Assembly: GCF_901709675.1 (NCBI RefSeq)
Contig: NC_051098.1
Coordinates: 5,158,000-5,221,999 of the forward strand
Length of the DNA stretch: 64,000 nt
Direction of reading: 5' to 3'
From: Syngnathus acus
Lineage: Eukaryota; Chordata; Actinopteri; Syngnathiformes; Syngnathidae
Below the pieces are notes generated by a model. That model had not been told where the DNA came from, searched no databases, and was given only the letters and a program-made list of their open reading frames with translations. The first letter of the stretch is position 1, and each line of letters opens with the position of its first letter. The translations under genes were made by a program, and so were the position numbers. Shown in pieces: positions 1 to 11,424 of the stretch.

Positions 1-209
1 TAATTATTTATATATGTAACATATGTTATTATTTTATTAAATGTTTAATAATAATGCTAAAATAAATTAAAATATGTTGTAATTAAAATTCAAGTGGAAT
101 TAAAATGAACTACTTATGGAAAAACACATTTTAATTTTGCTTAACTCTTTCTTTTGATTCTTTTGGATCAAATAAAATCTTAAAATAAAATTCTTGCGAG
201 CAATGTGAC

Positions 210-3025
210 CTTTGTTTGCAGCGGTACCAGCCATCTCCTCTGGGGGCAGACCAGTTCCACCATCCTTCCAGTATGGGTTAAGTTCTAATTTGTGCAAGCC
301 AGCCTGAAAATAAACACACAACATGATTTTTCCATCCACTCACAGGAGAGGAAAGAGCTGCAGTAAGTTAATATTATACTCACTTGCTCAATGGCTTGAG
401 CTTTGGCCCGCTCCTCTTCTTTCTGTCGGTCTTTCTCAGCCCTTTTCTCAGCTATGGATGTAGTTTTCATGGCCAAAAAGTCAAAAGTCATCCATTCATC
501 TCGCTACAAGAAAGAGATACATATAATATCTAGGTAACAATGGATGGGAAAACCAACACTAACTTTAAAAGTGTCTTCTCAACAGACAAGTGAAGATTTA
601 AATTAATTTGAAACTATTGAGCAACACTAAACATATCTTTTAGCAACATTGGGAGTAGAATGGAAACAGTACTTGGACATTTTGAGTTGAGTCGCCATTG
701 CTCTCTGGAGACTTTGACTTCTCTGACACCTTCCAGGCTTTAGCAGGCTGTGACTGAGGCTCAGCTTCAACCCACTCATCAGCTGAGTCCTGAGAAATAC
801 AGCAAAAGCAAAAGAAGAAAATTGTGTGTTAAATGAATGTGGCTCTCCTTTCCCATATCCATGAATAATGTAATAAAAGCATTTTTTTAAAACATCTATA
901 AACCACAGAATACCATAATATCACAAGAAATTCTGCAATGTAGACAAATAAATGTGTTCCACAAAAAATATTTGATCAACTGGGGCTGCAGTATAGCAGA
1001 AGAGTACTTTACTTCTGACTTCCAATACACTACAGAAAAATTGGATGACTTAATTAACTCACATTTGAGCTGTCACTTGAGCCATTGGCTGATACTGTCG
1101 CCTTCTTTTCCTTCTTGGCCTTCTTTTTCTTGTCCTTTTTAAGTTTCTTCTCCTTCTTCTTTTTGCTTTTAACTGAGGTTTCCTGTATGGGAGAAGATGA
1201 TCAATTTTGGTGTACCTTTTTGTTCTTATATTGAAATGAATAAACTCAAGCTAATGCATAAATGAGATCTTTTTCTTTTTTTGTCACAATTGCAGCTTTA
1301 AAATGTGCCTTTTTTGCTTATGTCCCCCATATCAGAGTGACATTTTTGTTTGTTAAAGTGATAACTGTTGATGCTTTAAAATTAGGGATGCACCGAAATA
1401 AAAATTCTTGGCCGAAACCGAAAACCAAAAATGAGGAAACCAAGGCCGAAACACCGAAAGAAATGATTATGTCGGTTATTAGAACCACAGCATTTATGGC
1501 TACATGTGTACTAACCTCATTAAAATCAAGGCATTGCAATAAACCAGTTACAAAAGTATGAAAATATTTATTTAGCACTGACATTACAACAATGCACAAT
1601 ATAAATTAAAATTCAAAAATCAAAATAAAATGTTTAACTTGACCCCACTCATGTGTACATTAAATAATAATTTACAGGCTTATAACTGACTGGCCTGCTG
1701 AAAGACTGTAAAATTAAATATGTTCTCTTATAAAAACACAAAGTGCATAAGTCAAGTGCCTTTTAAATTTTGTTCTGTGTGTACAACATAAAAGTGTATC
1801 AAAACAATGGTTACCATAGCCTTTATCAACAACAAATCCACCAAGAATTGTGGATGCACAAACTGTCTTGCCTTTTCAAAAACGTCCGCCACAGACTGAG
1901 TGGGCGTGCTCGGTGTCAGTTTCCTTTTCTGTGTCTCCTTCTTCTCATATTCAGAATGGCGATCGGGATGTTTGGATTTCAGGTGATGAATTAAACCCGA
2001 CGTGGAGAAACCTTTTGCAGATGCACCCCCTCTTGAAATTTCAGCATTGCATGCTATCCGTGGGTCTTTCTCTGAGCTAGTGAAATCAGTCCACACCGCA
2101 GACATGCTGGCTCTTATCCCGTTTTCCCGCGTGCTGGCTGCGCTGTTTGCTCACGTCATCACAAGTTTCGGCCGTGTTGTTTTGGTGATTTAGGTCTTTC
2201 GGCCAAAAACCGAAAATGCACTTTTGGGTCATTTTCGGCCGAAAATTTTCGGTGGCCGAATTTTCGGTGCATCCCTATTTAAAATCAAATCTTCCTGTGC
2301 AGCATGATGAGAGCAAACTAGTTAATCGCTCAGTGGCAAGTGAGCAGTTATTAAAGGTCACTACCTATAGTAACTGCTCACTTGCCACTTGGAAAAGGTG
2401 CCTTACGTTCTCTATTTCCTTCAATCTGTCGGTGATCTCAGGGAGCATCCAAGTGTCTTCCCCTCTCTGCCTCTTCAGCTCCTTCCTCCTCTCCTCTCGC
2501 TCATACTGTTGCTTGGCCTAAACAGTGTGGGTGAAACAGAATAGATAGATGCAATTAAAGATAAATAAATAAAATTAAATGAAACGCGGAGACTGTTGGC
2601 TTTCATCTGGGCAATGCACAAATGAGCTTGGGTTACACCACTCTGGTAGCAGAAGCATCATCAATTCTGTAGCACTGTAAACACAGCTTGAGAGCAAGAA
2701 GATAACAGGCGCTGTAAACACAGCAAAACGGCCACATGCAGGATATAAAACATCGGGCAAACACAGATGGCGAGTTCTATCAGCTTCATCCGTGTTTGTA
2801 CAGTTTGTCTGTAATCGGTGACATTAGCTATTAGCCCGTTGCTAGCTAATACGGGAGCAGGATCAAGTTCCGACACCAGTCGAATTTGATTTTAAGTAAA
2901 TAAATAAATAGTTAACCGGTGTTAGACTGTACCTTTTCGAGTACTTCTTGTCGTGCCTGTCGTTTATTGTCCTTTCGATCAGCTATGCTGCTTGAACTCT
3001 CAAAACCGACTGCAGGAGCCGCCAT
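210..3025 (-). CDS. cwf19l2: CWF19-like protein 2, N-terminal part (gene runs off the left edge)
   Basis: Spliceosome-associated nuclear protein of the CWF19 family, related to Drn1, which acts in intron-lariat turnover. Six coding exons are visible on the minus strand: 2933-3025, 2407-2517, 1063-1182, 673-789, 384-503 and 210-303, about 218 residues. All have GT-AG borders and the reading frame is continuous. The start is the ATG at 3025, giving MAAPAVGFESSS. Seen in the sequence: the family block RGEDTWMLPEITDRLKEIE (exon 2), a lysine-rich nuclear-type stretch (exon 3), DEWVEAEP and AKAWKV (exon 4), RDEWMTFDFLAMKT (exon 5) and LNPYWKDGGTGLPPEE (exon 6). These match human CWF19L2 in order. 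The catalytic-like CwfJ C-terminal domains lie outside the window. Intron 2 carries a hAT element, and a perfect inverted repeat lies just inside the exon 2 donor. The next gene upstream has the same orientation. Confidence 0.93.
1383..2277. mobile_element. Non-autonomous hAT DNA transposon with perfect 8-bp target duplication
   Basis: The element starts TAGGGATGCACCGAAA and ends with the inverted form TTCGGTGCATCCCTA. It is flanked by an identical 8-bp direct repeat, TTTAAAAT, at 1375-1382 and 2278-2285. An 8-bp duplication and this terminal sequence are hallmarks of hAT elements. The ends are rich in CGAAA/TTTCGG subterminal motifs. At 895 bp it is far too short for a complete transposase and keeps only a decayed N-terminal fragment on the minus strand. 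It sits in cwf19l2 intron 2. Confidence 0.93.
1800..2105 (-). pseudogene. Decayed hAT transposase N-terminus (BED zinc-finger remnant)
   Basis: This minus-strand reading frame begins MSAVWTDFTSSEKDPR and continues with ISRGGASAKGFSTSGLIHHL, then KSKHP. That is the layout of a BED zinc finger at the start of ZBED/hAT transposases. The histidine side (HHLKSKHP) is intact. The expected pair of Cys-x2-Cys ligands is reduced to a single cysteine (IACNAEIS), as if a few codons were lost. No catalytic RNase-H-like domain follows. It lies wholly inside the hAT element, so it is a relic and not a host gene. Confidence 0.75.
2332..2389. repeat. 19-bp perfect inverted repeat with 20-bp spacer
   Basis: AGTGGCAAGTGAGCAGTTA at 2332-2350 is matched exactly by its reverse complement at 2371-2389. 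The spacer contains a smaller AGGT/ACCT pairing. On the cwf19l2 transcript the hairpin starts about 17 nt downstream of the exon 2 end, beside the 5' splice site. It could be a tiny palindromic transposon relic or a pre-mRNA stem-loop. Confidence 0.9.
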
Positions 3026-3261
3026 GACACTGCCGTAAATGAAAGCAGTGTCGTATAATGTTTACCTCCCTCGGAGGGGATTTGTGGCTGTTCTCGTACC
3101 AAATAATGAAGGCATCGCACACCAACTCACATTTAGAGTTTTTAGTCCCAGCCTAGTCTCAGATTGAAATTTTACAACGACCAGGACACATTTCTTTGGA
3201 GAGTTTAGTGAAAAAAAGCACACTTTGAAAATGAAACAAATAAATCGCTGACTACAACAAT

Positions 3262-3278
3262 TTTATTGCAATTTTATT
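3262..3278 (-). promoter_or_regulatory. Poly(A) signals of the THAP gene
   Basis: Two AATAAA hexamers on the minus strand (3262-3267 and 3273-3278) lie about 420 nt past the stop codon of the THAP gene. That leaves only about 240 bp to the cwf19l2 start codon, a tight head-to-tail arrangement. Confidence 0.5.
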
Positions 3279-3693
3279 ACAAAAGACCGATATGTAGCTA
3301 TGATACAAGTAAACAGGGTATTAGAAATGGTTTGGGGTTTTTTTTTCCCACACAGAAATACTTTGAAGCAGATGGTGACAACAAACTTCACGTGGCATCT
3401 TAACATCTTTCAAACAACAAACCCAGAAATGCTGACCAAGGAATTTTCAATGAGACCAACAAACAGGTGGGCAGGTAGGTCGGCAGAGGGAACATTGTTG
3501 ATAAGTGCAAATAAAACACTGCATACATTGAATAATTCATTTCTTCAAAAACAATTTTAACACAGCTGATCTTTAAGCTTCCAGCGGCTCATAATGCAAT
3601 TTGTTGTGAGGTGAAAATCAAAAGGTGAAAGTCAAAATCGTAGTCACCTTTTTGAACTAGTGCATTTAAATTATTTAAAAAGGTGCAGCATGC

Positions 3694-5593
3694 CTACTTT
3701 TGCAAAGTCTTTGAATGTGGGAGGGGGAGTTGCAGAGTCTCTCTGAGGTAGTGATAGACCTTTGGCCCGTGGAGGTTGAGCGTGAGGGCAAACTCACGCT
3801 GGTCCTGTGAGTACTCATGACTCTTCTTTTCAAGGAGGTCAAGATTAAGTCCTGAAATTCAATGAGTAGAAATAAATTACCGTGGGGCAAAAACGACTTC
3901 CGTTTTTAAGTTCCATGACCACCATTGGGGGTGGGACATAAAACTCTATTAGGAATCCCTTCCAAAGGCAGTTATTTTGGAGCTGGTAAATATGTGCATA
4001 CACTGTCCATTTTACCTGAGTAAAAATCAAGCTTGTCTTGTAGCTCTATGTTGATGAGATTCTTCTCCTTCAGTTCATCAAGCAGACAGTGCAGCCTTTC
4101 CTTGGCCCGACTTTCTCTGATTTTTGCGTTCCTGTTCTCCCGTTCCAAACTCTCCACTCTTGCTAGGGCTTCATCTAGTCTCTTCCTTAGAAGACAAGCA
4201 GAAGGCAATGCGTAGGAGTGATCCTAAAAGAAAGATGGATGAAAGTATTTTGAGTAAGGTTTAAACTGCCTGAAACAGTTATCAGACTACAAATATTTTT
4301 CAACTATCTTCAAACATGTCTATTAATAAACTATATTGAATTAATAATGTATGAATAAACAAATCTCTGAATCAATTTGATAGGGTATTTAAATCAAAGA
4401 ACTCACAGTTGTGTGGTACTGGGAATCATTCTTAATCTTATAATTAATTCCACATTCACCATTCTGGAAATGACAAAAGACAGAAAAATCAGAGATTAGT
4501 ACCAACAGGATCATAGACAGGTTACGATCAGTGGTTCAAATTCAGATAATTACAACCTTGGTTTCGGGGTCTAGTTCAGAGACCGCCGGAGACAGGTCCA
4601 TTGGCTCCGGGTCCTGACATTCTTCAGCTCTCTTAGAAGACTGCTAAAATAGCAAAAGATTAAAATAAAGTTTAAATACAAATAATTCAACAGTGTGTTA
4701 TTCATCATTTGTAATGTATGCATCTAAAACACCTAGAGTATAAATATCTTAGCGAGACACCTACATTTTGGAGATGAGCTGGAAGGCTGAAAACCGATGG
4801 TATGGCTCCAGTTCTAAGTCGGACAGTTTGACCAGTCCTGTCAAAGTCTTCAGGTTTAAAGTGAGCACTGCAGAGCACCGAATGGTCACTGGCGACAAAA
4901 TTTTCTCTCCCAAGGGCAACTTCCCACTGCCTCCTTTTACGTTTTTCTTTTGGAAACCTTAAATTCATAGAAAATAACTTCATTAGCATTTCAATATTCA
5001 CAGAGGAAAAACTGTTATGTTGTGGCATGGCACAAGAAAGCTGCCAACTTCCGAATGGTTGGTCATTAAGATGAACCGGCCCAAGAAGTCAAAATCCAAA
5101 AGGTTGATTCACTAAGTAAGTAAATAATCTTTATTTATGTAGCACATTTTCCAGTCCAAGGTCACAAACTGCTCACATGACAATAACAAAATTATAAAAT
5201 GACACCCAAATACACATAAAATTAAGACAATAAAATGCAAGTTAGAATGCTTGCTCAAAAAGGTGAGCCTAACGTTGCTTTTTAAAAGCATTAAGTTACG
5301 TTCTAAAAGCATTAGGTTACTTATTGCTGCACCAGTGTCCCAAAGTATTTAAAATTCAAAACTGTTTAGTAATACTTCAAAAGACTAATTGTTTACAACT
5401 ATATTGCAAGACTTCAACACATCAATTATTATATTTTTAGCATCTGATCAAGACTGTTCACATTTTACTCTCTGGTGGACTTCTAATTATAATGAAACGG
5501 GGAAAAAACTTACCGGTGAAAGGTAATTTTCCGTGCCTTGACTTGGGCATTGCGCTCGTTTTTGCAACCATGAGCTACGCAATACTCGGGCAT
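3694..5593 (-). CDS. THAP-domain protein with coiled coil and truncated P-element transposase-like tail
   Basis: Probable nuclear DNA-binding protein. Exons: 5514-5593, 4765-4957, 4557-4644, 4407-4463, 4016-4223 and 3694-3851, about 260 residues. Residues 1-91 form a complete C2CH THAP zinc finger: MPEYCVAHGCKN, then WEVALGRENF, VLCSAHFKPEDFDRTG and the closing AIPSVF box. Exon 5 is a charged coiled coil (LRKRLDEALARVESLEREN) preceded by DHSYALPS. The last exon, EFALTLNLHGPKVYHYLRET then LPLPHSKTLQK-stop, resembles the start of the P-element transposase domain found in THAP9-type proteins and ends there. Exon 3 does not fit the frame with its best acceptor: it needs either a weaker acceptor (AGAGAG, then CTG) or removal of one base from TTT at 4620-4622. 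Paralogue identity among THAP2/5/6/9-like genes is not settled. It lies between cwf19l2 and alkbh8 on the same strand. Confidence 0.8.
5118..5330 (-). repeat. Dispersed teleost repeat fragment (LINE/SINE tail-like)
   Basis: The stretch AATCTTTATTTATGTAGCAC and the following sequence look like the reverse of a very common fish repeat ending in ...GTGCTATATAAATAAAG. No boundaries or target duplication could be fixed, so family and limits are uncertain. Confidence 0.35.
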
Positions 5594-6039
5594 CTTCGTA
5601 CTTCCGAGAGGTTACTGTAAACATGGAAGAAATGCGTTTTAAATCCTCACCACGTACCACGTGTCTTGCAGTAAAACCACGTATGTCATGTCATCAGCAA
5701 TCTAAGACGTGTCAAAATCAATAACGAATTGTTAACGTTAATGAAGAAAAATATACCTCAAGTAAACATCACCGGGGAATTCTTCTTCTTTCTCTTCTTG
5801 TTGGTTTACAAATGATAATTACGCATTAGCGCCAACTATAGATCTGCAGTGATTACTGCTTCCTTTGTCCCCCTATTGATAGATTTGTTGCGGGTGTAAA
5901 ATTCTGACAGAATGCTTCAGTCTTGCATTACCATCTATTCTAATTACCTCCAAAGTATAGGGACATGTGGAGGCTTTTATTTTGATTAAGGATGACTGAC
6001 AAGACTTACTGGAATTTATAACATTTTTATTCTTCGGCT

Positions 6040-6170
6040 TTCCACTCAGCATTTTTATACTGTTTTATTGTGTTCCGTGTTTTATGTCTGATTTTTACTT
6101 TATGTACAGCACTTTGTATGCAGATGTGGTTGTTTTTAAAGTGCTTTATAACTAAAGTTGAAATGTGCCT
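6040..6170 (+). repeat. Dispersed teleost repeat fragment
   Basis: TGTACAGCACTTTGTATGCA, then AAAGTGCTTTATAACTAAAG, resembles a widespread fish repeat 3' end (TACAGCACTTTG...GTGCTATATAAATAAAGTTGA). It lies between the THAP gene start and the alkbh8 3' end. This is recognition from memory only. Confidence 0.4.
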
Positions 6171-6207
6171 CATAATCAAACACTACGAAATAAAATAGTG
6201 TGCCTGC

Positions 6208-6213
6208 TTTATT
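6208..6213 (-). promoter_or_regulatory. Poly(A) signal of alkbh8
   Basis: AATAAA on the minus strand, about 105 nt past the alkbh8 stop codon. It is the nearest canonical hexamer downstream of that gene. Confidence 0.55.
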
Positions 6214-6315
6214 TTGACTTTTGTTAACATTTTAACTACTGCAGATGTCTAGTTCTATGATGTGTTTTCTTTGGCTGTTAAAATAATCTTTGATTTCACC
6301 ATGATTTACGCTGCA

Positions 6316-9300
6316 TTATTTTCCAGATGAATTTCTACTTCCGGATCCCTTCTCTAAAACAACACACCAGTTGCCCTGGTCATGGTAGCTACTTTGCACT
6401 TTGACTCCCTCCACCTGCACACACAGCTGCTCCAGCTCTCCTTGCTGGAACACGTGGTAATAACGGTGGAAGACAGGCGCCTGGCCACTCTGGCTCCCTG
6501 CCTCATGATGACTGTCAACATTACAGTAGGATCTAATGCTTGAGTCACGATTGTCTGGACAAGAGTCTTTTGAAAGCTTTTTACACTTAGTTTTATCTCT
6601 ATCTGTACACGCCTCTTCTGAGTCACCCTCCCTTGTTTTCCCTCCTTTCCCCTCTTTCAGATGCCACGGAACAAGAAGGTCCTGAGAATTGAAGGCTGTG
6701 CGATTAATATGAACACTAAGTTTGTCAGCAGTCGCTTCATCCGAGGATCTTTTCTTGTCATGTTCAGGGCTGCTTTCTGATTTTCCGTCAGGCTCTGGGT
6801 TGTCCTCGACCGCATTGTTTCTAGCGTTGTAGTCTTTGAGGTACTTGGACTTCTGCTGCTTGTACTCTTGCTCGAAGGCCCAGACATAGATGAGAGCATG
6901 ACCCCCAGGCTTCAAAAGTCTCACCAACTCCTTCACAGCTGCCAAGCGACGCTCCTGTGACGACATTCACAAACGTTTCAAATTATGACAACAATTGTGT
7001 GTGTGCGTGCGTGTTTATACATACTGGTGTGGAAAAGTGGTGTATGACGGCTATAGAGATGCAGGCGTCACAAGAAGCTGTTCGAAGCGGAACACAGAGG
7101 GCATCGGAAACAAATGCCTGGAAACCTCGCTGGGCACAGATTTGGACGAGGGCGCTGCTCCGGTCACAGCCCACCTGGTATATGAAAGACATCAGACACA
7201 ATATTCTTATGATCGCTGTATAAAAATTAAAAAAATACTCACATTCCCACCTATGGACAATTTCAATGAACCTATCATGCTTGTTATCGGAATGTGGGAG
7301 AAAGCTGCAAAACTGTCACAACCACAGGGGAAAACATGCAAACTCCACACAGGAAGGCCTGGATTCAAACACAAATTTACTACCTGTACTGAAAGGACTC
7401 CAAATGATATGCTGAAGCGATTGAAAAAAACTGACAGTAACAACAGTATGACCAAAAAAGGCACTCACACTAATGGCCTCCGGGTTCACCCCCAGATACT
7501 TTCCATTTCCGCAGCCAACATCGACCAGCACGTTCCCAGGTGAGAGCGAGGACAAGAAGTGGCACACACGGGGCCAAGGGGTGTGACGCGTGCTGCTGAA
7601 GTGGGGGGCGATTGCGTCATACACCCTGTGAACATATTCTTCCTCCAGACGGGTAGCATCATCGTGGCCTCGAGGAAGCGAGGGAGGGGAGGGTGGAGAG
7701 GGAGCTCCTTGACTATCACAGGCGGAGGGAAAAGCTGAAATATGTGGTGAGAGACGAACAATTCATCCAAACAGGTCCTTGCAAAGCAAACTGTATTTTA
7801 TGTATTTTTGTGGTCTGTCTTTTATCTGCTATTCTACTTTGCACTGCATGTCCTGTATGATTCTCTACCAATAGCCAAGAGAATATCTTGCACGATTGTA
7901 CAGCAAATTAGTATACTACGTATATAGTATTTAAAAAGTATCATGTCATTCTGTGCTTGAACAGGCCTCACCACAGCAGCAAGGTTCATGTCTGATCTTG
8001 CGGAAAGTGAAAGACGTTCGAGTGTCCCTTTTGCTCAAGGTGAGTTGGTTGAGGGCACCAATGTCACGCGTAGACGGAGCCGAGCATTGCGCATCGCAGG
8101 CGGGCACCATGTCAAACTTGCGAGGAGTGATTCTGATTTAGAAAAAAAAAGTACACGTTAGTGTACAACCAGTATCCTTGCTTTCAACATAACGAAAAAG
8201 AGAGGCGCACACATCGCTCTGAGAGTCCCACAAATGTTTGATAAATTGAATCTTACAAGTAAAAACCCTGCTCTGAACTTACCCATGCGTCCAGAGGTAA
8301 CGGCTCTCTCCTTGCATCACCAAGAGGCTTCGCGCTGGCAAAAACACGCTTACTACACGGTTGTCAGGATGACGAAATTCCATAACTGTCTGTAAGACAA
8401 GCAGAAACCTTAAAAGATTGCAACTACTAATAATAGTGAGCTCGGAGTGTAGTAACAGCCGTCTATAATTTAAATAAAATGGGTCAAAGCTTTTTGTTGA
8501 GTCACCTCAATGAGACCAAATTATATCCTGCTTATCAGATTCTTACTATATTGATTCAAGTCTACAACTTCATGATACCAATTCCTTCTTTTTGCCCCAA
8601 AAGCATTACCCACAAAAGAAAGGCGAGGTACAGCAGTGCTCACAAGCATCATCATGAGAGAGTCAGTGTCTAAGCCTAATGTTTCCTTTCCTTTCCGGAG
8701 CAGAGCAGCGCCAGGTCTTGAGGGAAATTATACCGACACTATTTCCAGTTGTGCATCCTGCACAACTTCTGACAGCAGGTAAATTGGATTTGGTGAAGAC
8801 AGGACGTGTGTGTGTGCGTGCGTGCGTGCAAGCACAGATGCGTTGATGGAACACCGGCAAATGAATCAGACTGTTCCTGAAACCAGCTGCACAATACATG
8901 CTCCCCTACACACTCACACTATGTGCGCAATCACAATCTAATAAAATTCAAGGACAAGACCCATATTATACATTTTATTTCACAAGAATCAAAATATTCT
9001 AAGTTCCATGCAAAGGAATGGGGGAGAATGTGAGCCCTTGTAAACTCCTTCCATTCATGGAGACAGCACTTGTTACACCTTTTTTAACTAGTCAGTGTGT
9101 GGCTCTGTGCTTGTTGTATTTATATCGCCATACATAAATACACCTATCTACAAACCAGTGAAATTGAGAAGGGCTCGCTCATAGGCTGTATGGTATCTGC
9201 ACTGAAAGGTCTTTGCAAAAGTCTACTTACTTAATTGATGAGAGAGGGTTAGGGTGACTTCATACCTTTGCCCCCAGGCTTAGTGAAAGGATGGTGTCCT

Positions 9301-11208
9301 CAAAAGCAGAGTGCGTATCCACGTGAGGAGGTATGCCTACAAATGTGACAAATCAGATTTTTCTTAATGCTACATTCATTTACAGATTTTAAATGAGTTT
9401 GTGAGCGCAACCTTTTTTTTTTTTTTTACATATTCCATTTTTGCAGTAACTTTAGGCGAAAGTATGAGAGCTAACTATGTCCTTTACCGCGCAAAGGCTG
9501 TGCTGCCACCTTGTGGTAGGAATAAAACATTTGAGAACAAGGTGGCAATGACTGTAAACCTAACAAATGAAACCCTATGATACAAATTAAGACCTTTACA
9601 TGTCCCTCCCGAGAATCTTGCTAAACCTACTTCATGCTACAGCGTTCTACTTTTATAATGGGTCTATTGGTCACCTGTATTATGCAACCGTATAGTAAGT
9701 GGCTCCGATACTGTAAAGCGGGTGTAGTATAAATGCAACAAACCTTGTCCAGACTCATATTGGTTAACAGTCAGCTGGTCAGGCATGAACTTTGTATATC
9801 CATTTTCCATAATTCTGTCCAGTACAGGCTGACACTCCTGAGGAAGACCTAGATACACACACATTCCTATTTGGTTTTACTATTCATACATCCATTTTAA
9901 TTATGCAAATTACACAATGTGATAATAAAATATTTAGTTATATGCAAATCATCTTACCTACAGGTAATGGCTTGTCTTTGTCTACATTGTTGTTGTCGTA
10001 GCGAAATTCATAGCCAAAATGTTTGACTCTTCTATGCTTCAGAGCTTTTTGTGCTACAGTAAGAGAACATTCGATTTGAGTTGGAAAACCGGTAAAACAA
10101 TTCGGCACCTACAAATGAAAATGTAATGCTAGAATTTAGAGCCTAAAGTTGGCAGTAAAAAAAAATGCCGTTATTTAAAAGTTAGCTGGGATAGGTTACA
10201 ATGAGTTTTATAGTCAAACTTCAATGCTTCAAACTTCATCAGTAAGCTTCAGTAACAATAACACATGACACAGCTCCTCCTTACCAGTGTCAGCATCACT
10301 AGTGGATGACCAGTCAATAGCAGCAAGCAGTAGAGCTTCTTCCACGGGAGAAACAAAGTCCTCCACCAAAACCAGTCCAGGTGGAAAAGTCACACAAGCT
10401 TGCTGCTCACACGGCACTGTGAACGTGAATCAACATTTATGATTGGAAACAAACATTTACAATGACTGCAGTGCCATGGAAGCAGACAAAATCTTTCCAA
10501 CAAACAGTCCCTGATTTTAGTGATATTTGTGCATGGTGCAATTCAAATTATCAACCCTCGCATCTGAAAGGCAAGCCAGATGGTAAAATACTGCAGTACC
10601 CGAGGCAACAAAGCTGAGGTAGAGAGTCACGTTATTCTCCTCTCCATGCTGAAGTGTTCGACCATTCAGGTGGACGTGAGCTTTCCTGGCAATCTCCTCA
10701 GATCTGCATAAGGAGAAACAATATGAGAAGGCATAGGCAAATATGTTCAATCTTTCCAAAACATGGTTCAATGATCAATATTACCCATAGGTGACAAAAG
10801 CGTAGGGCTTGTGAGGGGGCATGAGGAGGCTCTCCACCTCTCCCATCTCTTTTAGCACAGCAGACAGCTCCTCCCTACTGACACCATTCCCCAGGCCACC
10901 GTTAGCCACCACTAAACTCTGCAGAGCACACACAGATATATTTTCATTGGACTGTCTGTAACTAAAAAAAACATTCTATACAGGAGTCCGAACAACTGTC
11001 ACACAGCCAGAAAACAAGATATGTATGTATATTAGACAACACTACAAAAAAGAATGTATTAGTAATCTATTTTATGGGTTACCTTAGAGGGATTCGACGT
11101 AGTGCTGATTCCTTCATGTTTCAGCAAAGTGTGACTGGATTTAATCTGTTTACGAAGAAGTTTCTTGTCAACTTTACCTCTACTGCATGCCTTCGAATTA
11201 TTTTCCAT
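6316..11208 (-). CDS. alkbh8: ALKBH8, tRNA wobble-uridine methyltransferase/hydroxylase (complete)
   Basis: Bifunctional enzyme that, with TRMT112, forms mcm5U at tRNA wobble positions and hydroxylates it further. Twelve coding exons: 11083-11208, 10785-10918, 10600-10703, 10285-10416, 9958-10053, 9744-9848, 9266-9336, 8283-8389, 7972-8132, 7469-7734, 7025-7174 and 6316-6954. They sum to 2091 nt, or 696 residues with all phases consistent; the human protein is slightly shorter. Domains: RRM about 43-121 ([14 protein letters not shown]), AlkB dioxygenase with iron ligands in [12 protein letters not shown] (about 237/239) and LWTHG (about 290), 2-oxoglutarate arginines in RTSFTFR (about 330-336), a Cys cluster EPCCC, then the SAM methyltransferase ([12 protein letters not shown] about 418; [34 protein letters not shown]). 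The last exon carries a long low-complexity insert before VFHRYYHVF and [12 protein letters not shown]. All key residues are present. Its human neighbour is also CWF19L2. Confidence 0.96.
7255..7375 (+). repeat. Degenerate dispersed vertebrate repeat in alkbh8 intron 10
   Basis: GGACAATTTCAATGAACCTA, GGAATGTGGGAGAAAG and AAACATGCAAACTCCACACA follow each other in the order of a very common fish interspersed repeat (...aatgtgggaggaaacc...gaacatgcaaactccacacag...). The copy is diverged and no ends were found. Confidence 0.55.
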
Positions 11209-11344
11209 ATTTACGTCTATTGTGCGTCTTTTTAGGTTTGTCCGGAAGAAACATCAAGGAGACACTGAACGTTCCTAGAGTGACTTTGATTATAGAATTT
11301 GACCCAGGCAGACGTGACACGACTCCTACTAACGCCGTTTGAAA

Positions 11345-11356
11345 TAATAATAATAA

Positions 11357-11387
<31 letters not shown>

Positions 11388-11410
11388 AAGACGAAGAAGA
11401 AGAAGAAGAA
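11345..11410. repeat. Compound TAA / GAA microsatellite
   Basis: A short (TAA)n run passes directly into about 16 GAA/AGA units, broken by one GAC. It lies about 140 bp upstream of the alkbh8 start codon, at the alkbh8 promoter edge. A GAA tract of this length can form a purine-strand triplex; whether it does so here is unknown. Confidence 0.9.
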
Positions 11411-11424
11411 TATAATATAATAAA

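Noticed and set aside
1752-2105. BED-finger ORF as a host ZBED gene
   Set aside because: It lies inside a hAT element with intact ends and target duplication, has a broken zinc finger and lacks the rest of the protein.
6995-7543. 182-codon plus-strand ORF
   Set aside because: It is antisense to alkbh8 exons 10 and 11 and their introns, starts in a GT-rich run and has no recognisable domain.
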